Below are positions 5,685-11,376 of a DNA stretch of 11,376 nt, one piece after another (positions within the stretch are counted from its first letter, which is position 1; the number at the start of each line of letters is the position of its first letter). The position numbers were made by a program, and so were the translations under genes. The DNA is from DASUFH01 sp036274645. GTDB lineage: Bacteria > Acidobacteriota > Terriglobia > 20CM-2-55-15. The notes below the pieces were generated by a model, which worked only from the letters and a program-made list of their open reading frames with translations, was not told the origin of the DNA and searched no databases. The stretch lies in NCBI GenBank assembly GCA_036274645.1, contig DASUFH010000371.1, positions 1 through 11,376 on the forward strand. Reading direction: 5' to 3'.

Positions 5685-6724
5685 GAGGCCTCCAGGACTT
5701 CCCGGACGGTCGCGGCGGCGCGTTCAATGTCGGCGCGATTGACATCCAGGTGGGTCACCATTCGTATTCGTGTCTCATCGACCGGAACCGCGAGAACCTT
5801 CCGGGCGGCGATTCTTTCCAGAAAGGACGCCGATGACATGCCCGACGGCGCGAGATTGAAGATCACGATATTGGTCTGGACCGTCGAGGGATCGAGCGCG
5901 ACGCCACGAATCCCGGAAAGCTGCGACGCCAGGACGCGCGCGTTCTCGTGATCTTCGCCGAGACGGCCCGGTCCTTGCTCCAGAGCGATCATGCCGGCCG
6001 CCGCCAGCACCCCGGATTGCCGCATCCCGCCGCCGAGCATCTTGCGAATGGAGCGGCAGCGCTCAATGAATTCCCGCGCGCCCACAATGACGGAACCCAC
6101 CGGCGCCCCTAACCCCTTGCTCAGGCAGAACTGCACCGAATCGAATTTGCTGGTGACCTCGGCAACGCTCCGGCCGAGATATGTCGCCGCATTGAAGATC
6201 CGCGCGCCATCGAGATGAACGGGAATGCCCAGCGCATGCGCTTCATCGCAGATCGTGTCGGACGTTTCCAGAGGATAGACCGTGCCTCCCGCCATATTGT
6301 GGGTGTTTTCCAGCGATATCAGGGCGGTCTGGGGCCGGTAGTAGATCTTCGGACGAATCGCCGCGCGGATCCGATTCCAGGAAAGAATACCGCGATCCGC
6401 GGCAATCACTCTCGGCAACACGCCACCAATGGCCGACATCGACGCCATCTCGTAGTTGTAGATGTGGCCGGCCTCCTCGCAGATCACTTCCTGCCCCGGC
6501 CGCGTATGCGCCATGATGCAGGTGAGATTGCCCATTGTTCCGGAAGGCACGAACAGACCGGCTTCGCGCCTGAAGATTTCAGCGGCGCGATCCTGGAGCC
6601 GATTGACGGTAGGATCCTCGATAAACACGTCGTCACCGACTTCCGCTTCAGCCATGGCGCGCCGCATGGCGGCGGATGGCCGGGTTACGGTGTCGCTTCG
6701 AAGGTCGATTGTGGCGTGGGCCAT
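5681..6724 (-). CDS. ltaE: Low-specificity L-threonine aldolase
   Basis: This PLP-dependent fold-type I enzyme cleaves L-threonine or allo-threonine to glycine and acetaldehyde in the cytosol. It has 347 residues. The canonical N-terminus IDLRSDTVTRPS is present, followed by DDVFIEDPTVNRLQ, FVPSGTMGN (58-66), HLDGARIFN near 170-178 and the PLP-binding lysine K203 in CLSKGLGAPVGS. The family start is the ATG at 6724. The longer frame to 6841 lies inside hemW and is unlike the family. The accepted start makes a 40-nt overlap with the end of hemW, so translation is probably coupled or reinitiating. Its stop overlaps the ddl ATG. Close relatives act on other beta-hydroxy amino acids, so the in vivo substrate is not certain. 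Confidence 0.93.
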   Translation of the reverse strand: MAHATIDLRSDTVTRPSAAMRRAMAEAEVGDDVFIEDPTVNRLQDRAAEIFRREAGLFVPSGTMGNLTCIMAHTRPGQEVICEEAGHIYNYEMASMSAIGGVLPRVIAADRGILSWNRIRAAIRPKIYYRPQTALISLENTHNMAGGTVYPLETSDTICDEAHALGIPVHLDGARIFNAATYLGRSVAEVTSKFDSVQFCLSKGLGAPVGSVIVGAREFIERCRSIRKMLGGGMRQSGVLAAAGMIALEQGPGRLGEDHENARVLASQLSGIRGVALDPSTVQTNIVIFNLAPSGMSSASFLERIAARKVLAVPVDETRIRMVTHLDVNRADIERAAATVREVLEAS

Positions 6725-7815
6725 AACAACTCTGCAATAACGCTGGTGGCGGCAAGCCACCCGGCGGGCTTCAGTCTGAGCGTCGATCCATCGTATTCGA
6801 TCCAGCCCGCGTCCTGAAGCTCGCCGACGCGAGCATACCATTCCGGCTTGAGGACAACGCCAAGTTCCTCCGCGGCCCGACCGGGATTGAATCCGGCCAT
6901 CCGTCTCAGCCCCAGCATGAACGCTTCTTCAAGCCGCATCTCCCGGGTCAGCTGCTCTTCAGCAACAACCGGCAATTCCCCCGCGTCGATGCGGCGCGCG
7001 TAGTCCGTCATCGATGAAGCGTTCCAGTACCGCCGGTACGGCGTATACGAATGCGCGCCGAGCCCAAAGCCACGATACGGAACGCCGGTCCAGTATTGCA
7101 GGTTGTGCCGGCACTCCCGGCCCGGCCGCGCCCAGTTGGAAATTTCATAGTGCACATACCCGGCAGAGGCCAGCCGGTCCACGGCCTCGAGGTAAAAGCG
7201 GGCAAAATCCTCGTCGGCGACGCCGGTCAATCCCTTCCTGCCCCACTGGCTGCGCTCCTCGGCGTCGAGCATGTAGATGGAGATATGATCCGGTCCCAGA
7301 TCGAGCGCGCGATCGACATTGCGGATCCACGTTTCCAGCCGCTGTTCCGGCAGCCCGGCTATGAGGTCCAGATTGATGTTGTCGAACCCCGCTACGCGCA
7401 ACGACTCGAAATCGGCGAGGGCTTCGCGAGCTGTATGCAGCCGGCCGGCCTTCGCAAGATCTTCATCTTCGAGGGATTGGACTCCCAGGCTTATTCGCGT
7501 GACGCCGATGGCACGGTAGCGCTCCAGTTTCTCCCGTCCGAGTGTGGCGGGGTTGGCTTCAATCGTGACTTCGGAGGGGCGGCCCGGAAAGCGCGTCATC
7601 AGCGACTCGATGGCGTCCGGGGAAACCAGCGACGGCGTGCCTCCGCCGAAATAGATCGTCTCTGGGGATTCTGGCTCGCCCGAGATGGCGATCTCGCGGG
7701 ACACCCGCTCCATGTATGGATTCCAGGCGGGCTCCGGATCGAGCGTCACCGCGAAAGCGCAGTAGTAGCAGCGCTGCACGCAGAAGGGGATGTGGATGTA
7801 AACTCCCGGCCTCAA
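6685..7815 (-). CDS. hemW: HemW-like radical SAM protein
   Basis: This is a 376-residue radical SAM protein of the HemN/HemW group. The N-terminus VYIHIPFCVQRCYYCAF carries C12-x3-C16-x2-C19 for the 4Fe-4S cluster. The residue two after the last cysteine is phenylalanine, as in HemW, rather than the cysteine of true HemN coproporphyrinogen dehydrogenases. FGGGTPS (SAM binding), RISLGVQS and the HemN_C-type C-terminal domain (EEAFMLGLRR onward) are present. HemW is known as a heme-binding chaperone that inserts heme into respiratory enzymes, so many database labels of coproporphyrinogen oxidase are misleading. The start codon is TTG, supported by an AAAAGGA Shine-Dalgarno at 7829-7823, which overlaps the VanZ-family stop. 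It overlaps ltaE by 40 nt. Confidence 0.93.
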   Translation of the reverse strand: MRPGVYIHIPFCVQRCYYCAFAVTLDPEPAWNPYMERVSREIAISGEPESPETIYFGGGTPSLVSPDAIESLMTRFPGRPSEVTIEANPATLGREKLERYRAIGVTRISLGVQSLEDEDLAKAGRLHTAREALADFESLRVAGFDNINLDLIAGLPEQRLETWIRNVDRALDLGPDHISIYMLDAEERSQWGRKGLTGVADEDFARFYLEAVDRLASAGYVHYEISNWARPGRECRHNLQYWTGVPYRGFGLGAHSYTPYRRYWNASSMTDYARRIDAGELPVVAEEQLTREMRLEEAFMLGLRRMAGFNPGRAAEELGVVLKPEWYARVGELQDAGWIEYDGSTLRLKPAGWLAATSVIAELLWPTPQSTFEATP

Positions 7816-7828
7816 CCGTTGATCCTTT

Positions 7829-8296
7829 TCAGACCCAGCCGCTGTATTTCCGGCGTGTCATCACCGAAAGCGCCAGGACCGCGCCGGAACAATCGTATCC
7901 GACATCGAAGATGGACGCGGTGCGGGACGGAACCATCGACTGGTGGAATTCGTCACTCAGAGCGATCGCGAAAACGAATGCCAGTGTCGTCAACGCCCGC
8001 CAGACACCCGGCCGATGATTGCGTGACGCGCGAAAAGCCAGCGCTCCCAGCGCAAAGTACTCGATCACATGGCCGGACTTGCGAAATACGCCATGCCAGA
8101 AGGCAAAAGCGTCCTCGGACAGGCCGGGCCAGATGAAGCGCAGAATCGGTTCAAAGAACGAAGAGGTCCGGTTCGCCGAAAACGAGTCCGAGGAGAACAT
8201 GTGAATGACCGTCAGCCAGATCACGAGGGGTAGCCAGCGTTCGAAGAAGTCGGAGCCAGCCGGATTTTGGGGTGTGGAATTAACGCTCGTACTCAC
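7829..8296 (-). CDS. VanZ-family membrane protein
   Basis: This small integral membrane protein has about 155 residues and four likely transmembrane segments: WLPLVIWLTVIHMF, the stretch ending VIEYFALGALAF, LTTLAFVFAIAL, and the C-terminal GAVLALSVM. It carries the VanZ-family signature KSGHVIEYFALG and SDEFHQSMVPSRTASIFDV. The family takes its name from the teicoplanin-resistance protein of Tn1546, but most chromosomal members have no known role. The start is uncertain: a GTG at 8296 is chosen, and an in-frame TTG at 8308 would add four residues. Either overlaps the end of the upstream exported-protein gene (17 or 29 nt). It lies 13 nt before hemW in the same operon as ddl. A resistance role is not supported here. 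Confidence 0.85.
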   Translation of the reverse strand: MSTSVNSTPQNPAGSDFFERWLPLVIWLTVIHMFSSDSFSANRTSSFFEPILRFIWPGLSEDAFAFWHGVFRKSGHVIEYFALGALAFRASRNHRPGVWRALTTLAFVFAIALSDEFHQSMVPSRTASIFDVGYDCSGAVLALSVMTRRKYSGWV

Positions 8297-9116
8297 GAAT
8301 GCCGACAACGACGTCGTTTTCGAACGTCACAAAAGTGGTGCGCAGGCCGGGGCCGTTGTAAATCCAGTCTTCCCGTTCGACGCCGTTGACCGTTTCCCGG
8401 ACGCGGTTGTTTGGCCGGCCGAGCGCGCGAATAACGGCCGCATGATCCATTCCGATGCGCGCTTCCTTGATGACCTCACCGGGATCCTCGCTTCCCGCAA
8501 CACCGTCAACGCCGGCGCCGGGTCTCCGGCCGAAATCCAGGATCGGATCCAGCAGCTGCCGGAGCGCCGCAGACGTCAGATCAGTCGGCGCTTTTCCCGC
8601 AAACTTCAACACAATCTTCGAGCCCACAATCGGTTGCGGCGTTGTCCCCTTCGGTGGTCCGCCGCCAATTCCATTCTGCAGTCCAGCGCCGATCCGGCTC
8701 AAAATTCCGGGGCCTTTCTTGTTCCCTCCCCCGTCCAGTTCAACCTCGATGGCGCGATCGGAAAACTCGATGCCCGTTATCGTCACGAATTTCCCCGCCG
8801 GAACGGACTCGCCCCGCTTCTTGATCTCGTCGGCAAGCTTGTTCTGGCTGATGACGCCGGCATCGGACAACTCCACGCCATTATCGCCAAAAGGCATGCC
8901 GATGCGGGTCGCCGCCTGGTTTGTGATGACTTCATGCAGGATTTTGAACCTGGCCTGCTGTTCGACCTGAGCGTTTGCCGTAATGCCCAGAACGCACACA
9001 AAAATGGCGGCGCCGAACCCACACCGGGTCGCGCGCCAGGCGCGCCCAGGAACACTTCGACCCGCAACAGGAAAAAGAAGGGAGCTGTCTTCCGGAATTG
9101 GGAGAGGGAAGACCAT
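8280..9116 (-). CDS. Exported protein with BamE/SmpA-like C-terminal domain
   Basis: I do not recognise the full protein (278 residues). An unusually long N-region precedes a hydrophobic stretch, CGFGAAIFVCVLGITANA (about 32-49), with a likely signal-peptidase I site after ANA-Q. No lipobox cysteine follows the cleavage site. The middle is charged and glycine-rich (GGGNKKGPG, GGGPPKG). The last 60 residues, from ARIGMDHAAVIRALGRP through VEREDWIY to FENDVVVGIREY, have the G-M-x5-V-x3-LG-P and W-Y pattern of the SmpA/OmlA/BamE superfamily, suggesting a small periplasmic alpha-beta module. Start choice: ATG at 9116. A GTG at 9173 is in frame, but 57 further bases give nothing signal-like. It is the first gene of the operon leading to VanZ, hemW, ltaE and ddl, and overlaps the VanZ gene. 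Function unknown; envelope location inferred. Confidence 0.75.
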   Translation of the reverse strand: MVFPLPIPEDSSLLFPVAGRSVPGRAWRATRCGFGAAIFVCVLGITANAQVEQQARFKILHEVITNQAATRIGMPFGDNGVELSDAGVISQNKLADEIKKRGESVPAGKFVTITGIEFSDRAIEVELDGGGNKKGPGILSRIGAGLQNGIGGGPPKGTTPQPIVGSKIVLKFAGKAPTDLTSAALRQLLDPILDFGRRPGAGVDGVAGSEDPGEVIKEARIGMDHAAVIRALGRPNNRVRETVNGVEREDWIYNGPGLRTTFVTFENDVVVGIREYER

Positions 9117-9122
9117 GAGCCG

Positions 9123-9140
9123 ATTATAGACCTTTCCTCC
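9123..9140 (-). promoter_or_regulatory. TATAAT box and GGAGG upstream of the exported-protein gene
   Basis: On the minus strand a perfect TATAAT (9128-9123) ends six bases before the ATG at 9116, so transcription from it would begin at the start codon and give a leaderless mRNA. Just upstream GGAGGAAAGG (9140-9131) looks like a strong Shine-Dalgarno, but it lies 14 bases or more from the ATG, which is too far. There is no good -35 at 17 nt. The two signals suggest incompatible modes, so only one can be functional. Confidence 0.3.
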
Positions 9141-9203
9141 GCGCTGCCCGCTACAGGAAAAATTCCCAGACACGGCTCGCCTTTGGGTCCGTCCCCCGGT
9201 CCA

Positions 9204-9347
9204 TTATTCGTTAATCATTGGCTGTTCACTATTAACTGCTTCACTTAAAACATTTGTACTTCCGTATCCGGCCAGCGGCAAACCGATCAATGCTCAAATG
9301 TTTTAAGTGAAGCAGTTAATAGTGAACAGCCAATGATTAACGAATAA
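9204..9347. repeat. Perfect 53-bp inverted repeat with 38-nt loop
   Basis: Positions 9204-9256 are the exact reverse complement of 9295-9347, with no mismatch in 53 bp. The loop is 9257-9294. Just outside, CCCCC (9193-9197) could pair with GGGGG (9350-9354) across a small internal loop. The arms are AT-rich, unlike the surrounding genes, and the left arm is built of rough 7-bp units (GTTAATC, ATTGGCT, GTTCACT, ATTAACT). It lies in the 365-bp non-coding stretch between the ABC ATPase gene and the exported-protein gene, both on the minus strand. As RNA it would make a very long hairpin that could end or stabilise the transporter transcript. No gene is present in the loop. No transposase or terminal features mark it as a known element. 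Confidence 0.9.
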
Positions 9348-9395
9348 GTGGGGGAAAGGGGCGAGCCGGACAAACGAACAATGAAAGAAGTCCAT

Positions 9396-9431
9396 CTCAC
9401 AATCGACAACAGGCAATGGACAATGGACAAC
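9396..9431 (-). repeat. Degenerate tandem heptamer tract, copy 2
   Basis: On the plus strand 9398-9432 divides into five consecutive 7-bp units: CACAATC, GACAACA, GGCAATG, GACAATG and GACAACC, with consensus near GACAATG. It aligns gap-free in the same orientation with 258-223 at about two thirds identity. An AGGGGCGGTCT motif precedes it on the minus strand, as in copy 1. No spacer-repeat structure of a CRISPR is present. Confidence 0.55.
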
Positions 9432-9449
9432 CGGGGGGACTGGACCTGG

Positions 9450-9460
9450 AGACCGCCCCT
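9450..9460 (-). repeat. Third copy of the AGGGGCGGTCT motif
   Basis: The minus strand reads AGGGGCGGTCT here, identical to the same 11 bases at 313-303 and, inverted, at 121-131. It lies 21 bases downstream of the ABC ATPase stop codon, a position like that at the yraN stop. Nearby CCGCC (9453-9457) and GGCGG (9468-9472) could form a 5-bp stem without a T-run, so it is at most a weak terminator. Confidence 0.5.
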
Positions 9461-9481
9461 ACAAGCAGGCGGGGACGCAAC

Positions 9482-10222
9482 TCAGTCTGTCTGGCGCAGG
9501 AAGGATTGCGTGGTGGGGTGGCGCGGATCGTTGAATACCTGCTGCGGCGGGCCTTGCTCGACCGCCAGGCCGCCGGCAAACACATGGACGCGATTTGCAA
9601 CGTTGCGCGCAAATCGCATCGAGTGCGTCACCACGATCATGGTCTGACCGTCGCGCGCCAGGTCGGCCATCAACGCCAGGACTTCCCCCGCCATCACCGG
9701 ATCGAGCGCGCTGGTCGGCTCGTCGAACAGCAACGCTTCGGGCCGCATCATGAGCGTGCGGGCAATGGCCACTCGCTGCTGCTGCCCTCCGGAAAGATTC
9801 CTCGGCCAGGCGTCAACCTTCTCTTCGAGACCCACGCGTTTGAGCAACTCTGTGGCGCGATCCACCGCTTCCTCCCGCGGTAATTTCAGCACCCGCATCG
9901 GGGCCTCGACCAGATTGCCCAGCACGGTCAGATGGGGAAACAGATTGAACTGCTGAAAGACAAAGCCCACACGCCGGCGTACCCGTTCGAGCAACTCGGC
10001 GTCACGGCGGGGATGCGTTTCGGGAGTCAGGCGCAGATCGCCTACGCCGACGGCCCCGGCCTGGAACGCCTCCAGACCGTTGATGCACCTCAGGAACGTG
10101 CTCTTGCCCCCGCCCGAAGGTCCGATGATCGCCGCCACATCGCCCCGATCCACTGAAACGGTGATTCCGTTCAACACGGCGGTGGAGCCGTGCCGTTTGA
10201 CCAGTCCGTTGACGTCGATCAC
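9482..10222 (-). CDS. Polar amino-acid ABC transporter ATP-binding protein
   Basis: This 246-residue ATPase of the GlnQ/HisP/ArtP group powers amino-acid import from the cytosolic face of the membrane. All nucleotide-binding motifs are in order: Walker A GPSGGGKST (34-42), Q-loop FVFQQFNLFPHLTV (about 88-100), signature LSGGQQQR (143-150), Walker B ALLFDEP with catalytic E168, and the H-loop histidine H200 in VVTHSM. Length is normal. The start codon is GTG, overlapping the TGA of the upstream fused binding-protein/permease gene as GTGA, so the two are translationally coupled. Which amino acid is carried cannot be told from the ATPase. Downstream, a non-coding region with a large foldback follows. 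Confidence 0.95.
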   Translation of the reverse strand: MIDVNGLVKRHGSTAVLNGITVSVDRGDVAAIIGPSGGGKSTFLRCINGLEAFQAGAVGVGDLRLTPETHPRRDAELLERVRRRVGFVFQQFNLFPHLTVLGNLVEAPMRVLKLPREEAVDRATELLKRVGLEEKVDAWPRNLSGGQQQRVAIARTLMMRPEALLFDEPTSALDPVMAGEVLALMADLARDGQTMIVVTHSMRFARNVANRVHVFAGGLAVEQGPPQQVFNDPRHPTTQSFLRQTD

Positions 10223-11376
10223 AGCGTCGCCGCCACGCCCAGCCGCCGCTCAATCCGGCGGGACAACAAAGACATCGGATAACTCATCGCGAGATAGAGG
10301 AGAGCCGTCATCAGCATCAGTTCGATCGTCGCCTGTGTGCTCATGGAAAGAATTGAAAACCGCTTGGTCAGTTCGACGAGGGTGACGACCGAACAGACGC
10401 TCGTGTCCTTGAACAGAGCGATGAAATCGTTGACGACCGGAGGAATCACCATGCGAACAGCCTGCGGGGCAATGATGCGCCGGATGGCCAGCGGCCGGGA
10501 CATCCCAAGCGACAAGGCCGCCTCCATCTGCCCCGCCGGCACGGCCTGCAGTCCGGCCCGGTAGATCTCCGATTCATACGCCGAATAGTTGATCGCCAGT
10601 CCGAGAATCGCTGTCCAGAAAGCCGGGATGGCGATTCCGATTTCCGGAAGAAAGAAGAACACAAAATACAGCTGAAGCATGAGCGGAGTCCCTCGGAGGA
10701 ACTCCACGTACCATGTGAGAGGAGCGCGCACCGGGGCGGGCCCGTACAACCGTCCGATGGCAATGAGCAGCCCCGCGATGATGGCCAGCGGAAAAGACAG
10801 ACACGACAACACGACGGTCAGACCGGCCGACTGGAGCAGGATGCCGCTGTAGTTCTTGATGACATCCCAGCCGCGCTTGCGTTCACTGACGGCCACGTCT
10901 TCCTGAACGGGCGCCTCCGGATTGTCCATCTTCGCGTCAAGAACGTTGGCGTACCCGTAATAACGTCCATTGTCGACGATGGTCGCCAGTTCCTGCCGTT
11001 GCCGGTCATTCCAGATGCCGTAGCGGCGATAAATCCGCTCCAGTTCCCCGTTCCGGAACAACACCGCAATGGCCTCGTTAAGCGCTCGTCCGAGAACCGC
11101 TTCACCCTTCTTGAAATAGATCACGTAGTAGCCGGGCGCCACCGGATCGGCGATGCGTTTGAGGCCGGGGAAGCGCGGCGCATAGTAGGACGCAATCGGC
11201 GTGTCCTGGAGGGTCGCATCGATCTTGCCGGTCTCCACTTCACGCATCGCGTCGGTCGAGCCGTCGTATCGGATCACTTCGCAGTCGCTCTGGCAGAACT
11301 CGGTGGCATAGGTGTCCGCGGCGGACGCCGTCAGAACACCGATCTTCAATGGAGCGCCGCGGGGTTTGCGTCGCAG
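10219..11376 (-). CDS. Fused substrate-binding/permease amino-acid ABC transporter protein, partial
   Basis: The reading frame is open to the right edge, so the 5' end lies outside; 385 residues are visible. Residues up to about 125 form the later part of a family 3 solute-binding domain: LKIGVLTASAADTYA, the GKIDATLQDTPIASYY stretch, then GYYVIYFKKGE and a GELERIYRRYGIW end. A linker leads to a HisM/GlnP-type permease with several transmembrane segments, beginning near the VIKNYSGILLQSAGLT stretch. It carries the EAA-type loop EAALSLGMSRPLAIRRI, which docks the ATPase. The binding-permease fusion is known from GlnP-type transporters, with the binding domain exposed outside the inner membrane. 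The TTG at 11349 is not a believable start, because it falls mid-domain. It precedes the ATPase gene with a 4-nt overlap. The substrate is probably a polar amino acid, unresolved. Confidence 0.9.
   Translation of the reverse strand: MRRKPRGAPLKIGVLTASAADTYATEFCQSDCEVIRYDGSTDAMREVETGKIDATLQDTPIASYYAPRFPGLKRIADPVAPGYYVIYFKKGEAVLGRALNEAIAVLFRNGELERIYRRYGIWNDRQRQELATIVDNGRYYGYANVLDAKMDNPEAPVQEDVAVSERKRGWDVIKNYSGILLQSAGLTVVLSCLSFPLAIIAGLLIAIGRLYGPAPVRAPLTWYVEFLRGTPLMLQLYFVFFFLPEIGIAIPAFWTAILGLAINYSAYESEIYRAGLQAVPAGQMEAALSLGMSRPLAIRRIIAPQAVRMVIPPVVNDFIALFKDTSVCSVVTLVELTKRFSILSMSTQATIELMLMTALLYLAMSYPMSLLSRRIERRLGVAATL

Noticed and set aside
4629..8296. VanZ-family gene with ddl considered as a glycopeptide-resistance cluster
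   Set aside because: The ligase has the tyrosine-containing omega-loop of a D-Ala-D-Ala enzyme, and there is no vanH, vanX or two-component regulator.
9029..9047. GC-only palindromic stretch around GGCGCGCC
   Set aside because: It lies inside the signal-peptide coding region of the exported protein and is expected from its Arg/Ala codons.
9398..9432. Heptamer tract considered as a CRISPR array
   Set aside because: Units are 7 bp, contiguous and without spacers, and there are no cas genes.

Overview
This is a GC-rich bacterial chromosomal window made mostly of housekeeping genes on the minus strand in tightly packed, often overlapping operons. Nothing in it fixes the taxon. The gene content, GC level and intergenic repeats would suit an Acidobacteriota-like Gram-negative, but that is a weak inference. 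No rRNA, tRNA, CRISPR array, phage or plasmid genes are visible.

Layout, left to right. Positions 1-119 hold the 5' end of a group II intron (class IIC-like) on the minus strand, running off the left edge. Its first base lies three bases beyond a GC-rich stem-loop. Positions 121-313 are bounded by 16-bp inverted copies of a GGGGCGGTC element, one of which supplies the yraN stop codon. Minus-strand operon 1 is cysS (3441-2035), a class III PLP aminotransferase (2038-695) and yraN (688-299). The 525-bp gap before the next large gene holds a complete plus-strand mini transcription unit: promoter, 8-bp hairpin leader, Shine-Dalgarno, a 17-codon lysine-rich peptide and a strong intrinsic terminator. 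An orphan JAMM/MPN metalloprotease-like gene follows on the plus strand (3967-4545).

Minus-strand operon 2 reads from 9116 down to 4629: an exported protein with a BamE/SmpA-like C-terminus, a VanZ-family membrane protein, hemW, a threonine aldolase and D-alanine-D-alanine ligase. Neighbours overlap by 4 to 40 nt or lie 13 nt apart. Upstream lies a 365-bp non-coding stretch with a perfect 53-bp inverted repeat (38-nt loop) and a degenerate heptamer tract. The right end holds operon 3: a polar amino-acid ABC transporter with substrate-binding and permease domains fused in one polypeptide (cut by the right edge) and its ATPase.

The less ordinary items are the lysine-rich mini-gene, the intron placed at a stem-loop, the 53-bp foldback, and a diverged intergenic repeat shared by the two non-coding regions about 9.2 kb apart. 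None amounts to a proven new system. The mini-gene is the best candidate for something undescribed.
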